Assembly (NCBI RefSeq): GCF_902702935.1
Contig: NZ_LR738855.1
Span: forward strand, 1,488,001-1,552,000
Origin: Corynebacterium rouxii
GTDB taxonomy: Bacteria > Actinomycetota > Actinomycetes > Mycobacteriales > Mycobacteriaceae
Direction of reading: 5' to 3'
Length of the DNA stretch: 64,000 nucleotides
The position numbers and the translations under genes are program-made. Positions 37,361 to 48,036 of the stretch are shown here, one piece after another (position 1 is the stretch's first letter; every line of letters starts with the position of its first letter). Under the pieces are notes generated by a model. The model worked only from the letters and a program-made list of their open reading frames with translations, ran no database searches and was not told the origin of the DNA.

Positions 37361-38374
37361 ATGACTGCTTCTGATTACCAATGGCAACCCGACATTTTGG
37401 GAAAAGGCTTTCAACAGCTTGTCATTCCTTTAGGTGCTGACCCCGTTAGCGAAGGCAACGAAGGCAACATATATGCCACTCTTGTGCGATACGCTCCCAC
37501 TGACCTGCCAACGCCCACAGGCCAGCCTGCAGTCCTCTTTATCCACGGAATGACCGATTATTTTTTCCAGCGCCATGTAGCACAGTGGTTTCATAAGCAC
37601 GGATTCGGTGTGTACGCGCTGGACCTTCGCAAGTGTGGTCGTTCCCATCGTAGGGATCAGTCGTGGCACTACATATCTGATATTTCCCGATATTTTGAAG
37701 AGTTAAACCGCGCTAAATCTATTATCGAAGAACTCCACCCAACGTTGTTTCCTATTGGTCACTCAACTGGTGGATTAATTATTGCCCACTGGCTAGATGA
37801 CCTTCGCCAACGCGAGTCTTTATGCCCTACGACTCCCGGCGCGATACTCAACAGCCCGTGGCTGGATATGATGACTCCCGCAACTGTCACTAGAGCATTG
37901 CGACCGATCTTGGCTCGTGCCGCACAACGCTTTCCTCATGCTTCCTTTGGGCGTTCAAAAGAAGGTACCTATGGACGTTCCTTGCACACCAGCCGCAATG
38001 GGGAGTGGGACTATGACATAAGTTTTAAGCCTTTGACCGGTCATCTTCGCAAGCTCGGATGGTTACATGCCATAGATACCGCGCAGTCATTAGTGCACAA
38101 TGATGCAGTTGATTGCGGCATACCACTTCTCATGTTGTGTTCCGATCATTCGTCATTGCGCGGTAAGTTTTCTCCGCGTGCACAAGTTACTGACACTGTA
38201 TTAGACGTTGAGCAAATGAAACGATGGGCGCCCCATTTATCTGAATACGTTTCTGTTCGCACTATTCGTGGTGCTGTTCATGACGTATATCTCTCTCAGA
38301 AACCTGCACGATTGCAAGCGTTGGAGACGTCGGTAAGCTGGATGAACAGAATTCTTTCTGATCACACAATCTGA
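37361..38374 (+). CDS. Alpha/beta hydrolase (lysophospholipase/monoacylglycerol lipase-like)
   Basis: Serine hydrolase of 337 residues resembling lysophospholipase/MGL-type esterases. VLFIHGMTDYFFQRHVAQWF provides the oxyanion loop, VYALDLRKCGRSHR is the strand-4 region, and PIGHSTGGLI is the nucleophile elbow near residue 140. A late VRTIRGAVHDVYLSQ carries the likely catalytic His. No signal peptide is apparent with ATG 37361; the frame runs upstream to 37304 but that addition looks non-conserved and the -10 element overlaps it. The true substrate is unknown. It is the first of two same-strand genes, 94 bases before mtr. Confidence 0.85.
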   Translation: MTASDYQWQPDILGKGFQQLVIPLGADPVSEGNEGNIYATLVRYAPTDLPTPTGQPAVLFIHGMTDYFFQRHVAQWFHKHGFGVYALDLRKCGRSHRRDQSWHYISDISRYFEELNRAKSIIEELHPTLFPIGHSTGGLIIAHWLDDLRQRESLCPTTPGAILNSPWLDMMTPATVTRALRPILARAAQRFPHASFGRSKEGTYGRSLHTSRNGEWDYDISFKPLTGHLRKLGWLHAIDTAQSLVHNDAVDCGIPLLMLCSDHSSLRGKFSPRAQVTDTVLDVEQMKRWAPHLSEYVSVRTIRGAVHDVYLSQKPARLQALETSVSWMNRILSDHTI

Positions 38375-38468
38375 TCTTTGCTTCAGCTTCGAAATATATT
38401 TTGATACTGATAGTTTGTATGTCATCGTGGCTCTGCTTCCGCCCCCCTGAAAGGACTCCTTTTTCCTC

Positions 38469-39860
38469 ATGAATAATCAACAACCACGCCATTACGACCT
38501 GATCATTGTCGGCTCCGGTTCAGGTAATTCCATCCCCGGTCCCGAATTTGACGATAAATCCATTGCCATCGTGGAAAAAGGAAAATTTGGTGGCACTTGC
38601 CTCAACGTAGGGTGCATTCCGACCAAGATGTTTGTGTACGCTTCTGAAATCGCCGAGGTCATCGCCGATTCTGAGCGCTTCGGCATTTCAGCTTCCATTA
38701 ACTCCGTGCAGTGGTCTGACATCGTAGAGCGCGTATTTGCACATCGTATTGATCCTATTGCAGCAAGCGGCGAAGATTATCGACGCGGGGACAAAACCCC
38801 CAATATCGACGTGTATGACCAACATGCGCGTTTTATTGCGCCTAAAACCTTGCAGATTGGCGATGGCGACAACGCCCCGACTATTTCTGGTGACACCATC
38901 GTGGTTGCCACTGGTTCGCGTCCTTTTATTCCTTCTTATATTGAAGAATCAAATGTCACCTATTACACCAATGAGACGATCATGCGGATGCCTGATTTGC
39001 CGCGTTCCATGGTTGTCTTGGGTGGTGGCTACATCGCTATGGAATTTGCCCATGTGTTCTCCGCACTAGGAGTAAACGTAACGGTGGTTAATCGTTCACC
39101 TCAGCTTCTTCGTGTACTCGATGCGGATATTTCTACTCGTTTTACTGAAATCACTAAGACCAAGATGGATTGTCGTCTGGGGCGCACAGTGTCCAGTGTG
39201 GATGAAGACTCCAATGGTGTCACTTTGACACTTGACGACGGCTCCACTGCAACCGGCGAAGTGCTTTTGGTCGCAACCGGTCGTATTCCTAATGGTGATC
39301 AGATGAACCTGGATTCAGCGGGAATCGAAATGGCTGGCAAGCGCATCAAGGTTGATGATTTTGGTCGCACAACCGCCGACGGTGTGTGGGCACTAGGTGA
39401 TGTGTCTTCTCCTTACCAGCTCAAGCATGTTGCTAATGCTGAGATGCGTGCAGTAAAGCATAATTTGCTGCATCCTGAAGATCTCAAATCTATGCCGCAT
39501 AACCATGTTCCTGCAGGTGTATTCACGCATCCTCAGATTGCAACCGTAGGCCTTACTGAGCAAGAAGCTCGTGACGCTGGATATTCCATCACGGTGAAGA
39601 TTCAAAACTATGGTGACGTAGCCTATGGCTGGGCTATGGAGGATACCCAGCATTTTGCCAAACTCATTGCAGATAAGAAGACAGGACGGTTGCTCGGCGC
39701 GCACTTTATCGGCCCTCAAGCCTCCACTCTTATTCAGCAGCTTATTACTGTCATGGCCTTCGATTTAGATGTGCGAGAGGTAGCAACAAAACAGTACTGG
39801 ATCCATCCGGCACTGCCCGAGCTAACTGAGAACGCACTGCTCGGACTCGATTTCTCCTAA
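38469..39860 (+). CDS. mtr: Mycothione reductase
   Basis: Flavoprotein disulfide reductase that returns oxidised mycothiol disulfide to mycothiol with NADPH. It is 463 residues. The FAD motif is DLIIVGSGSGNS, and the redox Cys pair is GGTCLNVGCIPTK near residue 40. The NAD(P)H fold MVVLGGGYIAMEFAHVF lies near residue 180. DGVWALGDVSSPYQLKHVAN binds the flavin, and the C-terminal YWIHPALPELTENALLGL supplies the His-Glu pair. The SGSGNS variant in the first glycine motif is the family's usual form. AAAGGA precedes the ATG. Its stop codon is part of the shared terminator palindrome with cobQ. Confidence 0.94.
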   Translation: MNNQQPRHYDLIIVGSGSGNSIPGPEFDDKSIAIVEKGKFGGTCLNVGCIPTKMFVYASEIAEVIADSERFGISASINSVQWSDIVERVFAHRIDPIAASGEDYRRGDKTPNIDVYDQHARFIAPKTLQIGDGDNAPTISGDTIVVATGSRPFIPSYIEESNVTYYTNETIMRMPDLPRSMVVLGGGYIAMEFAHVFSALGVNVTVVNRSPQLLRVLDADISTRFTEITKTKMDCRLGRTVSSVDEDSNGVTLTLDDGSTATGEVLLVATGRIPNGDQMNLDSAGIEMAGKRIKVDDFGRTTADGVWALGDVSSPYQLKHVANAEMRAVKHNLLHPEDLKSMPHNHVPAGVFTHPQIATVGLTEQEARDAGYSITVKIQNYGDVAYGWAMEDTQHFAKLIADKKTGRLLGAHFIGPQASTLIQQLITVMAFDLDVREVATKQYWIHPALPELTENALLGLDFS

Positions 39861-39922
39861 TCTCATAAAATGAGGGGCTGTAGGACAACTTTTGTCCTAC
39901 AGCCCCTCATTTTATGAGATTA
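39858..39922. terminator. Perfect 31-bp palindromic bidirectional terminator (mtr/cobQ)
   Basis: Arms 39858-39888 and 39892-39922 are perfect complements with a 3-base loop. The first three bases of each arm are the TAA stop of the gene read into it: mtr on plus, cobQ on minus. Each strand ends its arm with TTTTATGAGATTA, giving a U-rich tail. Confidence 0.92.
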
Positions 39923-41359
39923 GGTAAGCGATGCAATGAGCTGATCAAGATCCCAATGTTGTTCGATAGCATCGGCTATCACGTCAAGCTGCTTATTACG
40001 TTCCTTTTCAAAAGAAGTTGATGGAGCAACTACAAAGCCTGGGCGTTGTGCGAGTTTTGACACAGTGACAAGGAAATCACGCCGTGCATCGTCATCTTCC
40101 AAATAGCCATGGCGATGAGTGCCAAAGCTGCTATGAGTTCGCGCACCTTCGCTACCGATCCATGGCTGTTCGGTGCTTCGTTCAACACGCCCATGGTGGA
40201 CTTCATATCCACCATTTTCGTGACGGATCAGTGTCTTTTCAGGGTGGAACTTAATATCAGCGTCAAAAATCCCCAGACCTTCCACGGGCGTGGTACTTCC
40301 AGATTCCACTGGATCGTCAATGCGTGAACACATCATTTGAAAGCCACCACAAATACCCAAAGTTGGTCGCTGTGACCGTGCGCGTTCCAATACTGCGTCA
40401 GCGATGCCTGTAGAACGTAACCATGCTAAATCACTAAGGGTTGACTTAGATCCAGGGATGACTACTAGATCGGCTTCTGCGACCGAATCCGGATCAACTG
40501 TCCACGTTACGGTAACTCCAGGCTCACAAGCTAGAGCCTCAACATCTGTAGCGTTAGACACTCGAGGTAGCCGAATTGCAGCAACGCGCAATCGCTGTGT
40601 ACCCAGTGGTGCAGCTGCAGGGCCAACAGTCACACCGATCGTGGACTGTAAAGAATCCTCAGCATCAATCCACAAACCATGGATAAACGGAAGTATGGCC
40701 ACCGTAGGAACACCAAGACGATCTTCTAGGCTTTTAAGGCCAGGTTCAAGGATCGACTCATCGCCGCGGAATTTATTAACTACAAACCCCTGAATGCGAG
40801 CACGGTCTGCATCATCAACGATTTGATGTGTCCCATAAAAGTGCGCCAATACCCCGCCACGATCAATATCACCCACGATATATACAGGCAGATCGCATTC
40901 CTCTGCCAGCCCAAAATTAGCTACATCTGTCGCCCTCAGGTTAGTTTCAGCAGGAGAACCTGCACCTTCGCACACGACGACGTCGAAACACTCGCGAAGC
41001 GAGTTAAGCGAATCTGCAGCAATTTTTCGAAGCTCAGTGCGGTGTTCGATATAGCTTCGAGCGGATACATTGCCCGTGGCAATACCCCGAACGACGAGTT
41101 GCGATGTTCGATCGGATCCTGGTTTGAGCAAAATCGGGTTGAAATCCACACTAGGAACAAGGCCACACGCATATGCTTGCAGCGCTTGAGCCCTGCCGAT
41201 CTCCCCTCCGTCAGGAGTAACAGCCGAATTATTCGACATGTTTTGGGCTTTAAAGGGGGCGACACGCAAACCTCTCCTCGTCAACGCACGACATAGCCCT
41301 GCAACAACGACAGATTTACCAGCATCAGATGTACATCCGGCGACGAGGAACGATTTCAT
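39920..41359 (-). CDS. cobQ: Cobyric acid synthase
   Basis: CobQ amidates side chains b, d, e and g of adenosyl-cobyrinate diamide. It is 479 residues. The ATPase domain shows [45 protein letters not shown] and [14 protein letters not shown]; the glutamine-amidotransferase domain shows [15 protein letters not shown] and [14 protein letters not shown] with the active Cys, then YEVHHGR. All signatures are intact. It is alone on its strand between map and the shared terminator with mtr; other cobalamin genes of this window lie 6-12 kb away. Confidence 0.95.
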   Translation of the reverse strand: MKSFLVAGCTSDAGKSVVVAGLCRALTRRGLRVAPFKAQNMSNNSAVTPDGGEIGRAQALQAYACGLVPSVDFNPILLKPGSDRTSQLVVRGIATGNVSARSYIEHRTELRKIAADSLNSLRECFDVVVCEGAGSPAETNLRATDVANFGLAEECDLPVYIVGDIDRGGVLAHFYGTHQIVDDADRARIQGFVVNKFRGDESILEPGLKSLEDRLGVPTVAILPFIHGLWIDAEDSLQSTIGVTVGPAAAPLGTQRLRVAAIRLPRVSNATDVEALACEPGVTVTWTVDPDSVAEADLVVIPGSKSTLSDLAWLRSTGIADAVLERARSQRPTLGICGGFQMMCSRIDDPVESGSTTPVEGLGIFDADIKFHPEKTLIRHENGGYEVHHGRVERSTEQPWIGSEGARTHSSFGTHRHGYLEDDDARRDFLVTVSKLAQRPGFVVAPSTSFEKERNKQLDVIADAIEQHWDLDQLIASLT

Positions 41360-41421
41360 AGTGTGACTACTCCCCCTTATTTAGGCAGAAAAACAATCGG
41401 CATGATTACGCACAACTGAAA

Positions 41422-42306
41422 TTAGAATATTTTAACGTCGTCATCTGGGATGCTAAGAATTTCGTTTCCATCGTCAGTAATAACCAACGTGTGCTCGAAC
41501 TGGGCAGTGAACTTAAAGTCTGTATTTTGCACCGTCCAACCGTCTTCCCAAATACGGTAGTCCAACCCACCAAGATTGATCATCGGCTCGATCGTCAGCG
41601 TCATGCCTGGTTCTAAGACGTCACGATATGCGTCGGAGTCGTAGTGCAAAACCACTAGCCCATTGTGGAACGTGGTGCCAATGCCATGGCCCGTGAAGTC
41701 TGTAACCACCGAGTATCCAAAGCGCTTTGCATACGACTCGATGACACGACCAATGACGTTAATCTCACGACCAGGTTTTGCCGCTCGAATTCCACGCATC
41801 GTCGCTTCGTAGGTACGCTCCACGAGCAATCGGTGTTCTTCGGAGACATTACCCGCCAAAAACGTCGCGTTAGTATCTCCATGCACACCATTTTTGTATG
41901 CAGTGATGTCGATGTTCACAATGTCGCCATCTTGGATCACCGTAGTATCTGGAATTCCATGACAAACAATCTCGTTCAAACTAACGCACGACGATTTTGT
42001 GAATCCTCGATATCCCAAGCATGAAGGATATGCACCGTGATCACACATGTATTCGTGGGCAATCCGGTCGATCTCATCAGTAGTCACTCCAGGAGCTACC
42101 GCAGCACCAGCAACGTGCAAAGCATTTGCCGCGATCTTTGAGGCCTCGCGCATAGCCTCGATTGTTTCCGGAGTCTGGATGAAAGGCTCTCCAATAGCCT
42201 CCTGAACTTCATCTTTCCAAACGTATTCAGGTCGATCAATGTATGCCGGAACCTCACGGATCGGGGTGGGATGTCCAGGTTTTAAAGGTTCTCGAGTTAT
42301 AGCCAT
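41422..42306 (-). CDS. map: Methionine aminopeptidase, type I
   Basis: Removes the initiator methionine from nascent proteins. It is 294 residues, with an N-terminal extension of ~35 residues as in MapB of mycobacteria. Metal ligands are in [21 protein letters not shown] (two Asp), [11 protein letters not shown] (His), LTIEPMIN (Glu) and [11 protein letters not shown] (Glu). An early HGIPDTT supplies the substrate His. The ATG has no clear Shine-Dalgarno; TAGCAT precedes it closely but does not fit TANANT well. It lies 46 bases after the penicillin-binding lipoprotein gene. Confidence 0.95.
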   Translation of the reverse strand: MAITREPLKPGHPTPIREVPAYIDRPEYVWKDEVQEAIGEPFIQTPETIEAMREASKIAANALHVAGAAVAPGVTTDEIDRIAHEYMCDHGAYPSCLGYRGFTKSSCVSLNEIVCHGIPDTTVIQDGDIVNIDITAYKNGVHGDTNATFLAGNVSEEHRLLVERTYEATMRGIRAAKPGREINVIGRVIESYAKRFGYSVVTDFTGHGIGTTFHNGLVVLHYDSDAYRDVLEPGMTLTIEPMINLGGLDYRIWEDGWTVQNTDFKFTAQFEHTLVITDDGNEILSIPDDDVKIF

Positions 42307-42352
42307 AAAGCTATGCTAACCCTAATAAGGCTCCGCCGGTACCAACGGGGTA

Positions 42353-44209
42353 CTACTCCGATGCTGCTCTACCCGCGTTGAGATCATCAAGCGTAGTGAA
42401 AAAGTTATCCACTACTGCAACTGAGGCTTCCGAACCACCACCTAAGACCACCAAGCTGGCAAACGCGATGTCATCCCTATAGCCGGTAAACCATGCGTGG
42501 GAACCCCCATTGATTTCAGCCTCACCAGTCTTACCAAAAATCTTGCCACCGGCACGCATACCTGCTGCAGTGCCACCCGGCGCGGTCACAGCCCCCATAA
42601 GACGTCGTAGTTGCTCAACGGTTTCTGGTTTGAGGCCATCTGCCGTTCCAGAAACCTTTGTTGTGGTTCCAGAAACAAGCGTTGGTGTTGGGGTCTTTCC
42701 TGCCGCTGCGGTTGCCGATACTAAAGCCATTCCGAATGGGCTAACGAGCACTTCGCCCTGGCCGTAACCAGCTTCCGTTCTTGCAAGTTCAGTATCTCCT
42801 TGGGGGATCGAACCGGTGAGGGTGTTGAGACCTGGAATGTCGTAATCTATTCCCACCCCAAAAGCGCGACCAATTTCTTCGAGCTGCCCTTTGTTAAGTT
42901 GCTCTGAAATATTGGCAAAAGTGGTGTTGCAAGAGCGTGCGAATGCTTTTTCTAGCGGAACGTTTCCTAGGGAGAAGCCGTTGTAATTGGTTACTGTTCG
43001 GCCATAAATGTTCATTGTCCCAGGGCATGGCACGATGGAATCCGCATTTAGCCCCTGATCTTGGATCCCAGCAGATGCTGTCACAATCTTAAAAGTAGAT
43101 CCTGGCGGATACTGTCCGTTGAGTGCTAGGTCGCCTTGTTTGTCTGCAAGATCTGACTGTGCGATTGCTAGAATCTCTCCCGTTGAGGGCCGAATTGCTA
43201 CCAACATGGATTGTTTGTCTTTGTGAAGGTTAACAGCACGCTCCGCAGCAACTTGCACGTTGTGGTTCAAGCTGATGCGAATTGCTGGTGCGACCTGAGG
43301 AGCATGCCTTTCAATGGTTTGCATGGAGGCGCCGTCTTGTGTGACTGCGTCGACGCTCCAACCATTTGCTCCTGACAATTGATCGTTCACTAACGACGAC
43401 ACCCTCCGAATGACATCAGGCGCGAAGTTGGGGTCTTTGTTGACCATCGCAGCTTCTTTATTAAGTCGGATTCCCGAAACTCCTGCTAGCGCCTGTTTCA
43501 TACTGTCGCCTGCACGCTCGCTGATCACGGCAAGCGAATATGAACCACGATTGGTTTCTAATGCCTGTTGGATGTCGCTGGCTGATAGCTCTGGAACCGT
43601 CTCGTCGGCTGCACGAGCAGCGTGGAGGTGCGTTGCAACAGTTTGTGCCGTAGCAGCTTTGTCGACGATGTGTTGAGTATCGGCGATCAAACGATATTGG
43701 ACGCCTGGTACGAGAACCTCTGCCCCATCGGAAGAGACAACACTTGCACGTTCAGCATTAATGGCACGTAGTTCGAGGTGCTGATTCGCCGCCAATTTGG
43801 GGTGCACTGCTGCAGGCTGCCACCGAATTGTCCACTGATCGTTAATTCGGTTTAGTGTCATAGAGGTGTCATAGGACAATGTACGGTCTTTAGGCAGTTT
43901 CCATGTCAGCGTGTATTTCGCTGTCGCTACGGTGTCTTTTGTGTCGACCCTATTAAGGGACACGTCAAGTCCTTCTGCTTGCAATCCTTCCCACGATCGT
44001 GAGAGCAATTCACGGGCTGATACGTCTTGGTCTGTAAGCTGCGCTGCAGCATCAAAATCTTGCGCTGCTACGCTATGAAAGAATTCTTCCGCCACAGGTT
44101 GTGCCGATTTTGGCTTCGGTGTACATGCCGTCATACTGCTTCCTACAAGGCACACAGCCAAGGTGATTCCAGTTGCACGGCGAGCCAATCGAGCAGAGAC
44201 GATGTCCAT
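42353..44209 (-). CDS. Penicillin-binding lipoprotein (class B transpeptidase)
   Basis: Cell-wall transpeptidase of 618 residues. An N-terminal signal with lipobox SSMTAC predicts lipid anchoring. Residues ~35-140 resemble the NTF2-like MecA_N domain. The transpeptidase domain follows: SxxK as PGSTFKIVT near residue 375, SxN as ARSCNTTF near 415, and KTG as FGKTGEAEING near 545. It is the counterpart of M. tuberculosis Rv2864c, next to map and ispG. Unlike FtsI it has no membrane-spanning FtsI-type N-terminus. It is separated from ispG by a terminator and probably has its own promoter. Confidence 0.93.
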   Translation of the reverse strand: MDIVSARLARRATGITLAVCLVGSSMTACTPKPKSAQPVAEEFFHSVAAQDFDAAAQLTDQDVSARELLSRSWEGLQAEGLDVSLNRVDTKDTVATAKYTLTWKLPKDRTLSYDTSMTLNRINDQWTIRWQPAAVHPKLAANQHLELRAINAERASVVSSDGAEVLVPGVQYRLIADTQHIVDKAATAQTVATHLHAARAADETVPELSASDIQQALETNRGSYSLAVISERAGDSMKQALAGVSGIRLNKEAAMVNKDPNFAPDVIRRVSSLVNDQLSGANGWSVDAVTQDGASMQTIERHAPQVAPAIRISLNHNVQVAAERAVNLHKDKQSMLVAIRPSTGEILAIAQSDLADKQGDLALNGQYPPGSTFKIVTASAGIQDQGLNADSIVPCPGTMNIYGRTVTNYNGFSLGNVPLEKAFARSCNTTFANISEQLNKGQLEEIGRAFGVGIDYDIPGLNTLTGSIPQGDTELARTEAGYGQGEVLVSPFGMALVSATAAAGKTPTPTLVSGTTTKVSGTADGLKPETVEQLRRLMGAVTAPGGTAAGMRAGGKIFGKTGEAEINGGSHAWFTGYRDDIAFASLVVLGGGSEASVAVVDNFFTTLDDLNAGRAASE

Positions 44210-44270
44210 GGTGACAAGGCTAACACTGACGTGGCGTCACTCGATTACGCAACGCCCGAGCTCAAATAAG

Positions 44271-44305
44271 AAAGGGTGCACGAAATTATTCCAATGCACC
44301 CTTTT
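44271..44305 (-). terminator. Intrinsic terminator of ispG
   Basis: Arms AAAGGGTGCA (44271-44280) and TGCACCCTTT (44295-44304) with a 14-base loop. On the minus strand it is followed by TTTCTTATTTG. It begins 21 bases after the ispG stop. Confidence 0.85.
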
Positions 44306-44325
44306 AGCCTCGGAGAGGCCTATTA

Positions 44326-45501
44326 CTATCGAGTAATTTTTACCTGAGGTCCTGTACCTTCCTCAATTTCAAGGCCTTCTGCTTCTGCCAATCGAACGGC
44401 TTCTTCGATCAGAGTCTCTACAATTTGAGATTCCGGAACCGTCTTAATGACTTCGCCACGGACAAAGATTTGTCCCTTGCCGTTGCCGGAAGCAACGCCC
44501 AAATCAGCATCGCGCGCTTCGCCAGGGCCGTTAACTACGCATCCCATCACTGCTACGCGCAACGGAATACTCATACCGTCTAAAGCGGCTGTCACCTCTT
44601 CTGCTAACGAATAAACATCGACCTGTGCTCGACCACACGACGGGCACGAAACGATTTCAAGGCCTCGTTTACGAAGGTTAAGAGACTGAAGGATCTGGTC
44701 GCCTACTTTGATCTCTTCTACTGGATCAGCAGAAAGAGAAACACGGATAGTATCGCCAATACCTTGCGAGAGTAATGAGCCAAAAGCCACTGACGATTTA
44801 ATCGTTCCTTGGAATGCAGGTCCAGCCTCAGTAACACCTAGGTGCAGTGGATAATCGCTTTGGGCTGCTAGCTGACGATACGCCTCGACCATGACCACTG
44901 GATCATTGTGCTTCACGGAAATCGCAATATCGCCGAAACTGCAGTCCTCAAACAAACCGGCTTCCCATAGTGCAGATTCCACCAATGCTTCCGGAGTGGC
45001 CTTGCCGTACTTTTCCATGATGCGTTTATCCAAAGATCCAGCGTTGACACCAATGCGGATCGGGATTCCCGCGTCTCCTGCGGCCTTTGCTACTTCCTTA
45101 ACGCGACCGTCGAACTCTTTGATATTACCGGGGTTCACACGAACCGCAGCGCAACCTGCATCAATAGCAGCAAAGATATATTTAGGTTGGAAGTGAATGT
45201 CTGCAATTACCGGAATAGGCGATTTTTTAGCAATAGCAGGCAATGCCTCAGCATCAACAGTCTTAGGGCAAGCAACACGGACAATGTCACACCCCGAGGC
45301 CGTCAACTGAGCAATTTGCTGCAAAGTAGCGTTAACATCGTGCGTTTTGGTGGTTGTCATCGACTGAACAGATACTGGGTAGTCCGAGCCAACACCAACA
45401 TTTCCCACCATGAGCTGGCGGGTCTTACGACGTGGGGCGAGGACGGGCAACGGTGCATCAGGCAATCCGAGTCCGATGGGCTGACCGGTAGGGGTGGACA
45501 C
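44326..45501 (-). CDS. ispG: 4-hydroxy-3-methylbut-2-en-1-yl diphosphate synthase (flavodoxin)
   Basis: IspG (GcpE) is the [4Fe-4S] reductase of the MEP isoprenoid pathway, turning MEcPP into HMBPP. The start is GTG 45501, eight bases after AAGGAG, giving 391 residues; a longer frame to 45573 adds nothing conserved. The TIM barrel begins with [24 protein letters not shown], and [11 protein letters not shown] is in the middle. The iron-sulfur ligands are in SCPSCGR (two Cys) and [11 protein letters not shown] (third Cys), with the conserved Glu after it. With rseP and dxr it forms the usual dxr-rseP-ispG run. Confidence 0.96.
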   Translation of the reverse strand: MSTPTGQPIGLGLPDAPLPVLAPRRKTRQLMVGNVGVGSDYPVSVQSMTTTKTHDVNATLQQIAQLTASGCDIVRVACPKTVDAEALPAIAKKSPIPVIADIHFQPKYIFAAIDAGCAAVRVNPGNIKEFDGRVKEVAKAAGDAGIPIRIGVNAGSLDKRIMEKYGKATPEALVESALWEAGLFEDCSFGDIAISVKHNDPVVMVEAYRQLAAQSDYPLHLGVTEAGPAFQGTIKSSVAFGSLLSQGIGDTIRVSLSADPVEEIKVGDQILQSLNLRKRGLEIVSCPSCGRAQVDVYSLAEEVTAALDGMSIPLRVAVMGCVVNGPGEARDADLGVASGNGKGQIFVRGEVIKTVPESQIVETLIEEAVRLAEAEGLEIEEGTGPQVKITR

Positions 45502-45606
45502 TAAACATGCTCCTTGATACAGAAATGAACAATCGTTACCTAGGTGTAAGACAGATGATGAAAATTCTACCACCGCAGTGGCGCAGCTTTCGCCACCACC
45601 TCTTAG

Positions 45607-46821
45607 CTATCCCAAAAGCCGGATGGGATTAACAACGTCCGCCACGATCACTAACGCGCCAACGGCAAGAAGAAGTCCCGCAACCGCGAAGGTCAGTGGC
45701 ATGAGTTTTGTGTAGTCCGCTGGACCTGCTGGTTTCAAACCACGACGCTTACGCAGGGCGTCGCGAAGCTTTTCATAAATAACAACGGCAATATGTCCAC
45801 CATCAAGAGGTGGGAGCGGAATCAGGTTAAACAACGCTAGGAAGAAGTTCAGGCTAGCGAGCATCATAAAAAATGAGGACCAATAAGAATGCTGAACCAG
45901 TTCTCCCCCAACTCGCGATGCGCCAACAACACTCATTGGGCTGTTGTGATCGCGCTCGCCACCCACAATCGCTGCAGCAACACCAGGTAGCTTTGCAGGA
46001 AATTGTGCAAGTCCCTCAACAGTCGCACCCACCATATGCACTGAAAATAGCGCAGCACCTGGTACAGCAGTCAACGGATTGTACTGAATCACGGTGTTTT
46101 TCAACGGTGCGCTGCTCACGCCAACGGCACCCGCTACCAAATCATCACCATTCGTCGACAAGCGGTGAACTTCTTGGACACGAACAACAACATCACGACG
46201 CACCCCATCGCGATCGATGGTGAAAGTTAGATCTTGGTTCGGTTTATCAAACACATAGGATCGAACAGCTGTGAAACTATCAACATTCTTGTGATCGATC
46301 GCCACGATGACGTCGCCTGGTTGAATTCCCGCGCGTGCTGCAGGTCCTTGCCCTTCACAAGAGGAAAGCGTGGTCGCATCGAGCTGTTTACTCGGCACAC
46401 AGGAAACTTCACCCACTACTGGTGTTGTATCCACCTTCAAATTAGGTAATCCCACAACACAAGCCACACAATACAGCGTGACAAAGCCAACCAAAATGTT
46501 CATCAAGATGCCGCCGAGAAGCACAATGATGCGCTGCCACCAAGGCTTATGCATCATCGCGTGGGGAGCTTCTTCGGCTGTTACCTGATCCTGGTTTGTC
46601 ATTCCGGCAATATCGCAAAAACCACCAAGTGGAAACGCTTTGAAACCGTATTCAGTATTCCCACGCCGACACGAAGCGACTGTAGGGCCAAACCCAATAA
46701 AAAATCGACGAACTCGCATCCCAAATGCACGAGCAGCCATAAAATGGCCCCATTCATGCAGAGCAATGGTGATGGCGATGCCGGTCGCAAATAAAACAAC
46801 GCCAAGTAAATATGAGGCCAC
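45607..46821 (-). CDS. rseP: Site-2-type intramembrane metalloprotease (RseP/Rip1)
   Basis: Cleaves membrane-embedded anti-sigma factors and other substrates. It is 404 residues with zinc-binding HEWGH in the first membrane segment (near residue 22), a PDZ domain (RAGIQPGDVIVAIDHKNVDSF, ~residues 165-200), and LIPLPPLDGGH near residue 340 supplying the Asp ligand. Last segment is AGLLLAVGALVIV. Start is GTG at 46821; an AAGGAG lies 11 bases upstream, slightly far. The M. tuberculosis counterpart Rip1 (Rv2869c) is in the same place between ispG and dxr. Confidence 0.94.
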   Translation of the reverse strand: MASYLLGVVLFATGIAITIALHEWGHFMAARAFGMRVRRFFIGFGPTVASCRRGNTEYGFKAFPLGGFCDIAGMTNQDQVTAEEAPHAMMHKPWWQRIIVLLGGILMNILVGFVTLYCVACVVGLPNLKVDTTPVVGEVSCVPSKQLDATTLSSCEGQGPAARAGIQPGDVIVAIDHKNVDSFTAVRSYVFDKPNQDLTFTIDRDGVRRDVVVRVQEVHRLSTNGDDLVAGAVGVSSAPLKNTVIQYNPLTAVPGAALFSVHMVGATVEGLAQFPAKLPGVAAAIVGGERDHNSPMSVVGASRVGGELVQHSYWSSFFMMLASLNFFLALFNLIPLPPLDGGHIAVVIYEKLRDALRKRRGLKPAGPADYTKLMPLTFAVAGLLLAVGALVIVADVVNPIRLLG

Positions 46822-46865
46822 GGGTGCACAAACTCCTTGCAGGGTACCTACAACAACGCAACTAA

Positions 46866-48029
46866 TCAGCGAGAAAGCTTATCGACGAGCGCATCTGCTC
46901 GCCTACGCGCCTCACTTTCGTGCGCAATAATTTCTTCGACCGATGAGGCTACACCAGCAAACTGTGAAGATCCTGCCACGACTTCACCGACAATATCGAC
47001 AATCTGTGGGAACTTAATTCGCCCGCTAAGAAACGCAGCGGCTGCCTGCTCGTTTGCCGCGTTATACACTGCTGGATACGTTCCCTGTTTCAAGGCCACC
47101 TCGCGCGCTAGCTCTACCGCAGGGAATGCCTCATTATCTACAGGCATGAAATCCCACGTACTTGCTTGAGAAAAATCCAAGGCTGGTTGCGCTTCTGGAA
47201 CTCTGTGAGGCCATGCCAAGGCATGAGAAATTGGCAGCAACATGGACGGCGGAGACGCTTGAGCAAGCGTTGCACCATCACAAAACGTCACCATCGAGTG
47301 AACAATCGACTGCGGATGAACAGAAACCTCAATACGATCAGCTGGGATGTCAAAGAGCAAAGTTGCCTCAATTAGCTCCAACCCTTTATTTATCAAAGTA
47401 GCCGAATTCAATGTATTCATCTGCCCCATCGACCACGTGGGATGTGCCGCAGCTTGCCTAGGAGTAACATCCCACATCTTTTCTCGCGTCCAACCGCGAA
47501 ATGGTCCACCAGAAGCAGTCAGAACCAATTTCGATACTTCCACTGATGCCCCTGATCTTAAACACTGCGCCATCGCAGAATGTTCAGAATCCACAGGCAC
47601 AATCTGTCCTGGAGCTGCCTGAGAAGTGACAAACGTACCACCGGCAACCAATGATTCTTTATTAGCTAAGGCCAGCACTTCACCTAGCTGAATCGTAGCC
47701 AAGGTGGCCCGCAGCCCCATGGAACCCACAAGTCCGTTGAGCACGGTATCCGCAGGCACCGACTCAACGAGATCAGTGGCTGCATCACTTCCGCTTAAAA
47801 CTGCTCCCCCGAGCGCCTGACTAACTTGAGCTGCCGACTCCTCATCGGCCACAGCAACATGGTCTGCTGCCAAACCAAGCATCTGGGCTTGCTGGATAAT
47901 TAAGCGCGGATCTCTACCACCCGCGGCAATACCTACCACCTCAAATTGGTCTTGGCGTGAAGCTATAACCTCAAGCGCCTGAGTGCCGATGGAACCAGTG
48001 CTGCCCAGAATCAAGATTTTCTTTCTCAC
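46866..48029 (-). CDS. dxr: 1-deoxy-D-xylulose 5-phosphate reductoisomerase
   Basis: Dxr (IspC) makes methylerythritol phosphate, the committed MEP-pathway step; target of fosmidomycin. It is 387 residues. [21 protein letters not shown] binds [17 protein letters not shown] and [15 protein letters not shown] carry metal/substrate residues (Lys, Glu, Asp-Ser-Glu-His), and [10 protein letters not shown] is the phosphate loop. Start is GTG 48029 with no Shine-Dalgarno; a CATAAT element ends seven bases before it, suggesting a leaderless transcript. It leads the dxr-rseP-ispG run. Confidence 0.95.
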   Translation of the reverse strand: MRKKILILGSTGSIGTQALEVIASRQDQFEVVGIAAGGRDPRLIIQQAQMLGLAADHVAVADEESAAQVSQALGGAVLSGSDAATDLVESVPADTVLNGLVGSMGLRATLATIQLGEVLALANKESLVAGGTFVTSQAAPGQIVPVDSEHSAMAQCLRSGASVEVSKLVLTASGGPFRGWTREKMWDVTPRQAAAHPTWSMGQMNTLNSATLINKGLELIEATLLFDIPADRIEVSVHPQSIVHSMVTFCDGATLAQASPPSMLLPISHALAWPHRVPEAQPALDFSQASTWDFMPVDNEAFPAVELAREVALKQGTYPAVYNAANEQAAAAFLSGRIKFPQIVDIVGEVVAGSSQFAGVASSVEEIIAHESEARRRADALVDKLSR

Positions 48030-48036
48030 CTAACCC

